Positions 25,640-36,932 of a stretch of 64,000 nucleotides of DNA are shown here, piece after piece. The stretch covers positions 772,531,138 to 772,595,137 of the forward strand of contig NC_090438.1 in the NCBI RefSeq assembly GCF_031143425.1, in the 5' to 3' direction. Source of the DNA: Pleurodeles waltl (lineage: Eukaryota > Chordata > Amphibia > Caudata > Salamandridae). Numbering within the stretch: the first letter of the stretch is position 1; each line of letters opens with the position of its first letter. The position numbers and the translations under genes were made by a program. The notes under the pieces were generated by a model. The model saw only the letters and a list, made by a program, of their open reading frames with translations. It was not told the origin of the DNA and searched no databases.

Positions 25640-26185
25640 CACATTGGCCCTTGCACACAAACCATCACTGCTATTTGACTAATAGCTGCACCCACACCTG
25701 CAATCTTACCTACACTGACAGGTGCTTCAGTCTTACCTACACTGACAGGTGCTTCAATCTTACCTACACTAACAGGTGCTTCACTTATACACATACACAC
25801 AGACCTCTGCTGAAACTTGTTCCAGCAGCTTTGCTCACATCACAGCTTCAGTTACCACTAAAATCACTTACATCTACACTCACACCGGCACTTGCGCCAG
25901 TATCATCCCTTGCACCTGTACTCACACCGGTACTTGCACCACTAACTTCACATGGATCAGTCATAATATTACACCAGTAAACTCACACACACCTGAAATC
26001 ACACCTACTTTGGCACCTGCAATCACACCTGGAAAGATGCTCACAAGTGCGCTGGCTCTTGTTGTCATACCTTCACTAGCACCTGCACCATTGACATCCC
26101 TCGTGCTTACACCTGCACTCACAACACCACAGGCATTTCCATTTGTAACTTCATTCATATCTGTACTCACACCTGTGCATAAGTC
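25640..26185. repeat. Tandem repeat region with a 27-bp core array
   Basis: Three nearly perfect 27-base units (cttacctacactgacaggtg plus cttcagt) lie at 25705-25785. Degenerate variants with the theme cacctg.actcacacc.g.actt continue to 26185. An open frame crosses the array only because the unit length is a multiple of three. Confidence 0.8.
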
Positions 26186-27295
26186 CTGATGTCAACCCCT
26201 ATAACAACCCAACCCAACCGTGCGCTGTGCACAGCATTTGGGCGTGTGCAGCGGGGGTTGACTAATGGGGTTGGCCTGTGGCCAACCCCTATAAAAACCC
26301 AACCTGCATGGCCCCAGGCCGATCTCGTCCCCAGGAACCCCATCCCCCAAGGTCTAGCCTAAATATTTAATTTTTGGGAGGACTGGGGTGCACGGGGGAC
26401 ACCCTCCTCCCCAACCTTAATTACAGCAATACCCCAGGGAGGTGGTGGTCTGGAGTGGGAACCCACAACTCTTTACCCCTTCCCCTCCTCCTGTTTAACC
26501 CCCCCCCCCTCCTGCGCATTCAGTTGCATGTTTGCCCAGGGGAAGTGGTGGTCCCGGGGCTGTAAAAGCCTAGGATGGGGCCCGTGCACCCCCTTGCTTA
26601 TTTATCACATGCCCCCGGACCTTGACCCACATGGAGGCTTTAGAAAAAAACAAGCACGGGAGCCAGAGCTTGTGTTTTTTTTTTTGTTTTGTTTTTTTGT
26701 TCTTTTTTTAATTTGTTTTCCTGGCAGGGGTCTTTCTGGGACCCCGACACCAGCGCTAAGGAGTCAGGATCTACCCGAGTCCCAAGATGGCTGCCAACAC
26801 TTCCTTGTTGAAGTGTTAGCAGCCAATCAGATCTGTGCAATTCCCTGCACGAGTTCATCATTATTCACAAAGTCGTTGGGGAGGATCCGCGTCCCTAGAT
26901 ATACAACTTTATTTTCCCTTTAATATCTCCAAAACTACTGGACAGATTTACACTAAATAAGCAAAAACATAATGTGCTTACAAAAAGCTAACTTTCTGCC
27001 AAAGTCGGTGTAATTCCGTCCAGTGGTTTGGGCTGTAGTCAGGTCTAAAGGTCCTATGGGAATTAACATGGGTAACATACTTTTCTGACACCACCACCCC
27101 CCTTTTTCTTTGCCCCCGCTTGACAGGTCTTCTCGAAACTTTCTGTGCACAACAAGAATCACCTGCCCACTTTTTTTTTTAAATCTTTCATGAAGATTTG
27201 TCAAGCGGTGCCAAAGATGTAGGCAAGTCAAAAAACACTTTTTCTATTGAAACATGGTCCTAACTGTAACTCCTTAGTGGCGACTGCCACTAGGT
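26186..27295 (+). repeat. Interspersed repeat family shared with 49780-50930 (copy 1)
   Basis: From gagtcccaagatggctgcca (26777) onward this region is collinear with the segment starting near 50502. Shared landmarks are gcagccaatca, gtccctagata, ctttctgccaaa, ggtgtaattc and the ccccctttttctt block, ending near the gcgactgccac/gcgaatgccag site. The type of element is unknown. The GGTTGGCC/CCAACCCC words at 26190-26310 also recur near 27745-27780. Confidence 0.6.
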
Positions 27296-27315
27296 AATCT
27301 AGATAGATAGATAGA

Positions 27316-27721
27316 TTTCCACTTAATGCCAAAGATTACAGGGACGTTATAGATAGGCTCATATTTTACCCGTACAAAACCATAGAAACTCACATGTTAT
27401 AGTTAGTTATTTCAAGTAACTATAACTCGAGCCCTAAGGTAACTATAACTTGTGCCCTCACCATGCACTGCTAATTACCCCACAAATTAAAGCACTCATG
27501 ACATCTTTAAAAACATCATTGATAATGTCACTGAAACATGTGCAGTAAATTTATTGATCAGATAACTGTGCATGGTGGGGACGCAAGTTATAGTTACTTT
27601 AGGGCATGAGTTATAGTTATTTGAAATAACTCGTAACAGGTGAATTTCTGTGGTTTTGTACGTGTAAAATGCAAGCCTCACTAGAATGTCTCTGTAATCT
27701 TTGTGTTTTTTTAAGTGAATG
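27316..27721. mobile_element. Long palindromic (foldback) element
   Basis: The left arm (about 27316-27476) and right arm (about 27560-27721) are imperfect reverse complements across roughly 160 bases. Examples are ccaaagattacag against ctgtaatcttt, gtacaaaaccatag against ctgtggttttgtac, and tcaccatgcactg against tgtgcatggtg. The loop is about 80 bases. The ends TTCCACTTAA and TTAAGTGAAT are complementary. No protein is encoded, so this is a foldback or MITE-type sequence. Confidence 0.75.
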
Positions 27722-27999
27722 TTTGCTTCGGCCATGCATAGTGAGGGTTGGCCACACGGCCAAGCGCTGTGGCCAACCCCTAAAACCACCCAACCTTCAG
27801 CTGTGTGCTGCTGGGGTTTGCCACAAGGCCTGGCCTCTATGGCCCAGCCAAACAGCCAACCCTCCTGCATGCAAGTATGTGTGGCATCCATATTTGCAAC
27901 ATTTCCAAGCCGTTCTTCAGCTTTGACACGAGTACCAGAACTAACACTGTCAAGGGTAATAGATCAGACTTTCATGGGCTGAAATCTCTCAGGTACACC
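27722..27999. other. Spacer with GGTTGGCCACAC/GGCCAACCCC words
   Basis: Contains a short imperfect inverted pair ggttggcc/ggccaacc, related to the sequence at 26260-26300. Nothing else was recognised. Confidence 0.35.
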
Positions 28000-28410
28000 G
28001 CTCATTCTCTTCTCATACAGACACACCACTCACCCTACACATTGTTTACCCTCTACTAGAAGAGGCACACTGCTTATCACAAGGGTGCACCATAATGCTG
28101 GATTGAAATGGCACACAGTCCACATTGAGCTCACTGGCAGTCTGCTCATCCTGTACTCACACAGTCACCTTTTTACCCTGAACCCACACCTCTACAGGCC
28201 TCACTCTGCACAAATGGCTCTTTCCGCACAAACACGTCAAAGGCGTGAAATTCGGGCACTTTGCTCAGGATGCACTCACACAGGCACACCCCCATCCTGC
28301 ACTCATTCAAGTACACTGTTCACTCTGCGCTTAAACAGGCACAGCTTGCACTCGTATTGCTCACCCTGCGCTCATACAGACACATCACTCATATTGCATT
28401 TTCGCACTGA
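28000..28410. repeat. Degenerate ~30-bp tandem repeat, CACACAGGCACA type
   Basis: Variants of ctgcactcacacaggcacac recur every 25-40 bases (for example 28020, 28145, 28270, 28300, 28340, 28370). The theme is similar to that of the array at 25640-26185. Confidence 0.6.
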
Positions 28411-28974
28411 GCCACGCTGGCAGTGGCTCCTTCTAATCCTACCCCCACTACCTCTCCCTGACAGCCTAACATGCACATGTGTTTTCCATTTATAGAGGAG
28501 CAGCTGGGTGGGAGAGGGGACACAAGACACTTGACAGCCTGCTCACCCCTTTGCGTTGCAAACAGTTCCCTTTGGGGAGCCTAAGCCTGGACAGTGGAGG
28601 GCAGCTACGCACAGGCAGGGACAAAAAAGTAGTAGTTTCAAAAAGAAAACTCGGTGAAATAAATTATTTGCCTAATATCACACAATTTGATCTATCAGCA
28701 AGCCAGAATTGATCAGCATTTCTTTTCATGCTGTGCAATTCAGCGAGTCCATGGGCGTCTGACATCAAAGGTTCATGATTTGTTTTTAGGTCTTGGAGGA
28801 TGAGATTAGAGTATGGATGGCAGGCAGAATGCCATAGTGATTAGGAGAGCATACACAATTTTATTAGGACATAACTATGGTCACTAAAATAAAGTGCCAC
28901 AAAATGCTGCAAAAAAACACAACCTTGTGCTGCACATTTTCTATTTTTGTGCTGAAAATTTCCCAATCCATGCC

Positions 28975-31221
28975 CCAATTATCTTGGGGTGTCTGGACAT
29001 GGCACACAGCCTGTGTACCATGTGCCCTAGCAATGCATGCAATATATGTAAGTCACCCCACTAGCAGACCTTACAGCCCTAAGGCAGGGTGCATTACATT
29101 ACATGCGAGGGCATATCTGCATGAGCAGATATGCCCCTGCTATATCTTTCTCTAACATGGTAAGTGACCAAAGAAGCCATTTCAAATACAAGTGCTGGAC
29201 ATTGGTCACTACGAGTTCCCCAGCTACATGATGGCTTCACTGAAGATAGGGATGTTGTGCCCACACTGATGCCAGTGATGGATTTACCATTACCTGCCCC
29301 CAGAAAGCACTTTAAATACACCAGTAAATGATAGGTTTTCAGGGGGCATCTCTACTGACTGGTCCTGACCAGTTCAGCCACCCTAGCTGTTTCTGACCCC
29401 CCAACGTGAGAGCCAGTGCTCTCAAGGGCCAGAGTCGAACACCTGTACTGGGTAGGAGTGTTAGCACCTCACCCAGGCAGGATGATCATTCCAGGGTGGG
29501 AAGTTTCAAAGGCCCAGCCACCTTTATAATGCAACCCAGGTCTCTCCAGATAGTGGAGATAATCGACCCGATGTTCTTAACCCACTTTTCGTGTCCGAAC
29601 AGGTGGGAAAATTAAACCGATTAGGAGGTGTGCCCACTTCGCGCCAGTCCCACCCATAAAGTGAATGAGCTGAAGTGGACAGCACTTTTAAAATTCCTCC
29701 ATCTTTGTTTGGAAAGAATTAGGCCATTATGGGTTAGGGTTATGCCCCTTCCCAGCGGAAGTGGTAATAGAAAGGGTGTAGTCACCCTAAAGGTGGGCAA
29801 CACATTGGCTGCCACCTGGCACTTCCTGTAACACCCCTAAATTGAGAATTTAGGTGGTGTCCCTGAATCCTATAACTCAGATCCTGACAACCTAAGAAAA
29901 AAAGGACAAAGAATAGACTCGCCCCAAGAAGAGTTGGCCTGGTACCAACTCCTCCGGCCTGTCTGCTGTCCTCAACTGACTGTGCACCAAAAGACACCTA
30001 ATCCTGCAGCTACCCCTCCATGAACCTGGGAGGACTGCATGCCTTCAAAAAAGATTCAAGTCTCCTGTGAGCAGCAAACCTGCTCTACAACCAGCTGCAA
30101 GGAAAGGACTCTGCAGCCTCTTGAACCGCAAAGACCTGACACCTGAAGACACAACTGCACCCGCAGTCACTGACCCGAGTGGGTGTGGACCTCCGGTGCA
30201 AGGTCTCCCAGCTGTCCAGAGTCAGAGTCCATCATGGTTTCACGCCTCCTCTCTGAATTTGCCTGCAGTCTCTACACGCAGGCCCCCTCTACCACAGCCT
30301 CTGTGGTGAGAGAAGCCCAACACATAAAGCCACCACTTTATCCGTTGCCGCGGGCCCGAGTTGTAGTGGACCCCACTTGGTGTCAAAGACGTCCCCCACC
30401 TCCCTTGAAATAAAAGTCCACTGTGGTTTCACCCCTCCTGGACTCCCTGACGATGCCTGAAGCCTTAGACCACTGGACCCTACCCCCCCCAAACATCAAG
30501 TGCTCCTGGACTAGAAATCCTGATGCCAAAGGACACCCCTGCACCCGCCACCCCTAGGACTGGGAGAGGAGGAGCAAAAGTTCAATCACATGCCGAGCAC
30601 CCCACATTTGTGGCCTACCTGTTGGTTGTCTCCCACTAGCTCCCCAGCTGGAGCATACAGCCTAAATCCATGGAGACCAATCCCCATTGAAATACATTGG
30701 GCACGCAACGTGTACTGCACCTCTGCACCTAGCTGCCTCAGTGTTGCCCAGAGTGACCTGTTGGTGTGGTCATGACCCTTGCCCAGTACTTTAAGTCTAC
30801 AAGATTGATCCTGTGAGTCGTCATTGCTTGTTTGCTGTCTGTGATTTCCTCAATTAGGTTCACATTGAAGAACTCTGAGACTGCACTAAATGTCCCTTTT
30901 TTAAACTTAAAAAGTATTTATGCTTGAAAACGTACATACCTTGTAACAAAGTTCTTCGGTTTACATTATTTATTAAAAGAAGTGTTACTTTTTAAAATTG
31001 GTCTTGGATTTATTCTTTGAGTGTGTCTCATTTATTGCCTCTGTGAATAGAACATGCTTAGCGCTACCCTCTGATAAACCTAACTGCTCACCCATACTAC
31101 CACAAAATAGAGCATTAGTCCTATCTATTTTGCCTCTACAAGCCAACTGGGGATCCACTGGACTCTCTGCACTGTGTACTTCCTTTTTTTTGTGCACTAT
31201 ATAGAGAGACAGCTTCCTACA
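28975..31221 (+). mobile_element. Diverged relative of the long LTR family, 5' part missing
   Basis: The order of landmarks matches the + oriented LTRs: ccttacagccctaaggcagg (29069), actgatgccagtgatg (29264), gggggcatctctac (29343), cccctaaattgagaatttag (29834), gccggcctgtctg-like block (29955), ccactttta-like block (30900), tgagtgtgtctcatttattg (31018) and aaaatagagcattagtccta (31104), ending CTTCCTACA at 31221. It lacks a recognisable TGTAAGG start and is strongly diverged from the three complete copies. Confidence 0.75.
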
Positions 31222-31254
31222 GTTTGACTGATTTGCTGGCTGATAAAATGACCA

Positions 31255-31850
31255 CTTTTTCCATTTTATAGGTGTGCCAAAACCTTCCCACCAAAAGCAA
31301 GTCAGTAATGCACTCTATGGGACTGTCCGGATATCTACATGTTTTGGGAGGAGGTCTGTGGCAGGATCTCTCAGGCTGCAGAGGAACCCTTGGCACTAAA
31401 TGCCAAGTTAGTGATGTTAGTGATGTTGGGGATGTGGGCAGGACAGACTCTTGATAGATTCACACTCGTCTTCTGCAATGTGGCCCTGATGGTGACGAAG
31501 AGAGATATGATACAAAAATAGGGAAGCAAGTGGGGTTCATCACAGGGCAATGGGAGGCTAACATGAACTGGTGTATAAGGGTGGAAGAACAGATATAAGT
31601 GTGGAAGTCGTGGAAAGGGCTGGAAGATTTGTCAGAAGATGAGTGAGAAGGGAGGGCTAATGATTGAAGCGGGCCACAAGAGCTGAGATTTGTAGTATGG
31701 ACTTTTTTAGGCCACATTTTGACCTGACATTTGGAAGTGGCTTTAACAGTCTGTCAGAGTGGGGGAGTGATGAGGAAGTTATTATGGGTTGATGGGTTTG
31801 TTGGTTGTACCAAAATTAGACAGAAAAAAAAGAAATTAAAAAAAGATGTC
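31255..31850 (+). pseudogene. L1-like LINE 3' end
   Basis: The reading HALWDCPDIYMFWEEVCGRI at 31305-31365 resembles the conserved C-terminal Cys/His-rich end of L1 ORF2. A Met/Trp-rich segment follows, and A-rich sequence near 31818-31845 may be the old tail. It is 5' truncated and carries stops. Confidence 0.65.
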
Positions 31851-32299
31851 CTATGGTCAACTGCTTCCAAGGGGGGTGGTAGGGTTAGTCTACCTGCTAA
31901 AAGAAATTAGAGTAAAGGACCATCAATCTATTTAAAACCTCCTGTGCTGAGGCATTATGGTGTACTGACTCTGTCCTAGACTTGTGCCTTATTGAAATGA
32001 AGTGGCTTATTGAAAGAAATTTTGCAAGCAGGAGTTAAGGGAAGCGTGGTTAGCTATAGCAAAGAAAGCTTTCAATTCCACATTACGAGCCAGTGCCAGT
32101 TTCTATGCCCGGTTCTGGTATCTGGACTTAGTTCCTTCTTCCAAGAGTACTGGCTGCATGTCTTGCTGAATAGTTCTTACCTTATCGTTCCCAACCACAT
32201 CTCAGCAAAGCTGTGAATTAATCATTGGACTATATTGATTTTCTCTTGCCATGCTATAAACGTGTGCCAGAGTGTTTCAACATCTCTATTGCTACACAC

Positions 32300-33290
32300 C
32301 AAATCTAGTTCACTAACATAAGTTGCTGAAGTAATCCACTCTAAACCTGTGGGGTTCAGGCAAAGTCCATTTCCTGCATATTTCTTTCCTTGCTATCAAC
32401 ATCAGAAAAAAATAAGCTCTGGCCATCCTAGTGATCACAATTTTTGTGAACATTTGAATGTCCTTATTAAGAGGAGCTTTTAGCCGGTAAGGTCCACAGG
32501 TCAGGGGATCCTTCCCTAGTTTCAAAAATATTGTACATCACAGCGTCTAGCATTATATCACTGACTCTCTGGGACTCTACTTTGTAATTAATAACTTAGC
32601 TAGGAGCACCGCTAGGAAAGACATCTGGGTCAGGCACTTTATTCCGTGGCATACCTTGGAAGGTAGGAGCCACCTCCTGGACGTCTCTATATCCCAGATA
32701 ATCTCAGTATTAAGCAGTAGGGGCTCATAATGTAACAAGGTACATACAGATCCTGATCTTGCTGGTCTCTCTCTAGTCTAGTGTATAATTCAGTGTAGTA
32801 CTCGGTGAACCTCTTTAGAATCTCAGGAGTGTGCAGTACCACCGTACCTTCGGGGATTTAAATTTATGTAGAAGATTAGAGGCCTGGAGAGCTCCCAGTT
32901 TTAAGGTTAAAATACAGTCAGCCATGTCCCCGTTCTCATAATAGTTTTGTCCTGTATATAGCATTTTTTTAGATGGCTCTCCAATTAAAATCTGCTCTAA
33001 TTCCTCTTAGGTGTTACATAAAGATCAGAAAGTATGAGGGAGACATTCATTTTTATGCTGCTTTTAAAATGCATGCACCTGGGACTCAAGGTCCTGTTTC
33101 CTCTGTTTCGCCAACCTCTGAATTGTGACCATTTGGGAGATAAGTTTGGCTCTCAGAACTGCCTTTGCAGCAGCCCATACCATGGTGGGGAAGAGTTCCC
33201 AATATTATTCTCTTGAAAGTAATGGGGAATATCTTTGGCTATTGTAGTTCTAAGGGAAATATCTCTTAAGTCCATCTCGTCAGACTTCTA
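32300..33290 (-). pseudogene. L1-like LINE ORF2 fragment
   Basis: Minus-strand frames follow the L1 order. AAAKAVLRAKLISQM and the Lys-rich segment before the RT lie at about 33170-33080. A decayed RT start, LGKDPLTCGPYRLKAPLNKD, lies at 32313-32525, and MFTKIVITRMA follows it. Stops and frameshifts throughout show it is dead. The fragment ends without a poly(A) tail, so it is truncated at both ends. Confidence 0.68.
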
Positions 33291-33471
33291 GTCCCTATGA
33301 TATGGGGACTGGGTACTCCAAGGCCCTACAGGGGAGTGATTTGAAAGGACGAAGACCCCAGTCTCTGGTGACCGCACCTTCTTGTAAGAAAGTCTGTCAG
33401 TCAGTAACAAAATCTATTCTAGAGCGTGTTTTATGTATTTAGTAATGAAAGGTTATTTTCTTTCTCATATA

Positions 33472-36157
33472 TGTAAGGAAATGCCTCCTTGGCATGGTTG
33501 CCCCCTGACTTTTTGCCTTTGCTGATGCTATGTTTACAATTGAAAGTGTGCTGAGGCCTGCTAACCAGGCCCCAGCACCAGTGTTCTTTCCCTAACCTGT
33601 ACTTTTGTATCCACAATTGGCAGACCCTGGCATCCAGATAAGTCCCTTGTAACTGGTACTTCTAGTACCAAGGGCCCTGATGCCAAGGAAGGTCTCTAAG
33701 GGCTGCAGCATGTCTTATGCCACCCTGGAGACCTCTCACTCAGCACAGACACACTGCTTGCCAGCTTGTGTGTGCTAGTGAGGACAAAACGAGTAAGTCG
33801 ACATGGCACTCCCCTCAGGGTGCCATGCCAGCCTCTCACTGCCTATGCAGTATAGGTAAGACACCCCTCTAGCAGGCCTTACAGCCCTAAGGCAGGGTGC
33901 ACTATACCATAGGTGAGGGTACCAGTGCATGAGCATGGTACCCCTACAGTGTCTAAACAAAACCTTAGACATTGTAAGTACAGGGTAGCCATAAGAGTAT
34001 ATGGTCTGGGAGTCTGTCAAACACGAACTCCACAGCACCATAATGGCTACACTGAAAACTGGGAAGTTTGGTATCAAACTTCTCAGCACAATAAATGCAC
34101 ACTGATGCCAGTGTACATTTTATTGTAAAATACACCACAGAGGGCACCTTAGAGGTGCCCCCTGAAACTTAACCGACTATCTGTGTAGGCTGACTAGTTT
34201 TAGCAGCCTGCCACAAACCGAGACATGTTGCTGGCCCCATGGGGAGAGTGCCTTTGTCACTCTGAGGCCAGTAACAAAGCCTGCACTGGGTGGAGATGCT
34301 AACACCTCTCCCAGGCAGGAATTGTCACACCTGGCGGTGAGCCTCAAAGGCTCACCTCCTTTGTGCCAACCCAGCAGGACACTCCAGCTAGTGGAGTTGC
34401 CCGCCCCCTCCGGCCAGGCCCCACTTTTGGCGGCAAGGCCGGAGAAAATAATGAGAATAACAAGGAGGAGTCACTGGCCAGTCAGGACAGCCCCTAAGGT
34501 GTCCTGAGCTGAGGTGACTCTAACTTTTAGAAATCCTCCATCTTGCAGATGGAGGATTCCCCCAATAGGGTTAGGATTGTGACCCCCTCCCCTTGGGAGG
34601 AGGCACAAAGAGGGTGTACCCACCCTCAGGGCTAGTAGCCATTGGCTACTAACCCCCCAGACCTAAACACGCCCTTAAATTTAGTATTTAAGGGCTACCC
34701 TGAACCCTAGAAAATTAGATTCCTGCAACTACAAGAAGAAGGACTGCCTAGCTGAAAACCCCTGCAGAGGAAGACCAGAAGACGACAACTGCCTTGGCTC
34801 CAGAAACTCACCGGCCTGTCTCCTGCCTTCCAAAGATCCTGCTCCAGCGACGCCTTCCAAAGGGACCAGCGACCTCGACATCCTCTGAGGACTGCCCCTG
34901 CTTCGAAAAGACAAGAAACTCCCGAGGACAGCGGACCTGCTCCAAGACAAGCTGCAACTGTGTTTCCAGCAGCTTTAAAGAACCCTGCAAGCTCCCCGCA
35001 AGAAGCGTGAGACTTGCAACACTGCACCCGGCGACCCCGACTCGGCTGGTGGCGATCCAACACCTCAGGAGGGACCCCAGGACTACTCTGATACTGTGAG
35101 TACCAAAACCTGTCCCCCCTGAGCCCCCACAGCGCCGCCTGCAGAGGGAATCCCGAGGCTTCCCCTGACCGCGACTCTTTGAACCTAAAGTCCCGACGCC
35201 TGGGAGAGACCCTGCACCCGCAGCCCCCAGGACCTGAAGGACCGGACTTTCACTGGAGAAGTGACCCCCAGGAGTCCCTCGCCCTTGCCCAAGTGGAGGT
35301 TTCCCCGAGGAATCCCCCCCTTGCCTGCCTGCAGCGCTGAAGAGATCCCGAGATCGCTCATAGACTAACATTGCGAACCCGACGCCTGTTCCTACACTGC
35401 ACCCGGCCGCCCCCGCGCTGCTGAGGGTGACATTTCTGTGTGGACTTGTGTCCCCCCCGGTGCCCTACAAAACCCCCCTGGTCTGCCCTCCGAAAACGCG
35501 GGTACTTACCTGCAAGCAGACCGGAACCGGGGCACCCCCTTCTCTCCATTCTAGCCTATGTGTTTTGGGCACCACTTTGAACTCTGCACCTGACCGGCCC
35601 TGAGCTGCTGGTGTGGTGACTTTGGGGTTGCTCTGAACCCCCAACGGTGGGCTACCTTGGACCAAGAACTAAGCCCTGTAAGTGTCTTACTTACCTGGTT
35701 AACCTAACAAATACTTACCTCCCCTAGGAACTGTGAAAATTGCACTAAGTGTCCACTTTTAAAACAGCTATTTGCGAATAACTTGAAAAGTATACATGCA
35801 ATTTTGATGATTTGAAGTTCCTAAAGTACTTACCTGCAATACCTTTCGAATGAGATATTACATGTAGAATTTGAACCTGTGGTTCTTAAAATAAACTAAG
35901 AAAAGATATTTTTCTATATAAAAACCTATTGGCTGGATTTGTCTCTGAGTGTGTGTACCTCATTTATTGTCTATGTGTATGTACAACAAATGCTTAACAC
36001 TACTCCTTGGATAAGCCTACTGCTCGACCACACTACCACAAAATAGAGCATTAGTATTATCTATTTTTACCACTATTTTACCTCTAAGGGGAACCCTTGG
36101 ACTCTGTGCATGCTATTCCTTACTTTGAAATAGCACATACAGAGCCAACTTCCTACA
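33472..36157 (+). mobile_element. Complete solo LTR, long-LTR Ty3/gypsy-type family (copy 3)
   Basis: It starts TGTAAGGAAATGCC and ends CTTCCTACA, flanked by a perfect 5-bp target-site duplication ATATA (33467-33471 and 36158-36162). At 2686 bp this is a very long LTR. It is nearly identical by eye to 45704-48391, so the two insertions are recent or one family was recently amplified. Internal features include strong stem-loops (34336-34356, 34531-34558, 34643-34659, 34672-34694) and a CTATATAAAA box near 35915. No internal coding region remains. Confidence 0.95.
34672..34694 (+). repeat. Conserved stem-loop in the LTR
   Basis: The arms cccttaaat and atttaaggg are perfectly complementary around a 5-base loop. 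In the older copy at 14537-14559 the arms are cccctaaat and atttagggg, so a base pair has changed on both sides. Confidence 0.75.
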
Positions 36158-36162
36158 ATATA

Positions 36163-36900
36163 CATGCAACAAACTCCTGAAGTGTAGCTTAAGTAGTCTA
36201 CCTTGGGATGGACCTATATCAGTTTTTATCTAGGATGGCATCAAGATCTCTCCCTTTGATCTGTAACCCATCGGAAAATGTTTCAGTACGGGGAAACAGT
36301 AATCGATAAAACTTGTGTATTGACAGTTCAGTGATTTCCCTATCCAGAATGGAACCTTGTATACAAACTATTTGTGAGTTTGTAGAAGGGCATCAAATTG
36401 GAAAGGCAAATGCCTGGTCAATAATATTGAAAAGCCCTTAGTTTTACTACTTGCAAGGGGATGATCTTGACAAAAAAAACAAAATTATTTGAGAGTGGGT
36501 GCCCCTAGTCGACTGAGATGCGTTTTGTTTATAGTAGTGCTGTATCACAGTTTTTGTCTCTGTTGCAGTTGTACTGAAATTGTAGTTTATCTTACGAACA
36601 TCATCATGGGTACACTGAGATGACCCATTATTAGCGCATACAAGTGGTCCTTGCAGAGGGAACTTTGTAAAAGTCCAACAGGTCAGCTATCCTGCATCTA
36701 GTCTGCACGTGGCACTTTTGAATGACCATTGTTTATACAGTGTCGTAGCCTCACTTTATAGAGGACTAGATTTGAAGTCCATAAATTATAGATTGAGTAT
36801 CATGCGTAGCAAATTGAAATCGTTCCTGAATGTGCATGCCTTCGTATTCATAGATATGGTTGTGTGAAAAAAATGGTGATGATATCTTGTTTTTCCACAG
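36163..36900. other. Intron sequence upstream of exon B
   Basis: No repeat was recognised. It ends in a strong acceptor, cttgtttttccacag. Confidence 0.4.
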
Positions 36901-36932
36901 GCTGATTGAGACAGCTAAAGCACAGGATGAAG
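36901..36932 (+). CDS. NOL7: Internal exon, probable NOL7, exon B
   Basis: This 32-base exon follows the acceptor tatcttgtttttccacag and precedes gtactg. Its first base completes the split Arg codon of exon A. It then reads LIETAKAQDE and ends with one base of a Gly codon that exon C completes (G|GG). The phase agreement on both sides and the good splice sites are the main support. Its hydrophilic composition fits the linker that follows KRKLLP in NOL7-like proteins. The exon is too short to identify on its own. Confidence 0.55.

Noticed and set aside
25776..26189. 137-aa Thr/Pro-rich frame
   Set aside because: It arises from the tandem repeat whose unit length is a multiple of three. There is no start context or splice support.
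25640..28410. Possible CRISPR-like array
   Set aside because: The repeats are contiguous or degenerate with no uniform unique spacers, and the genome is clearly a vertebrate one.
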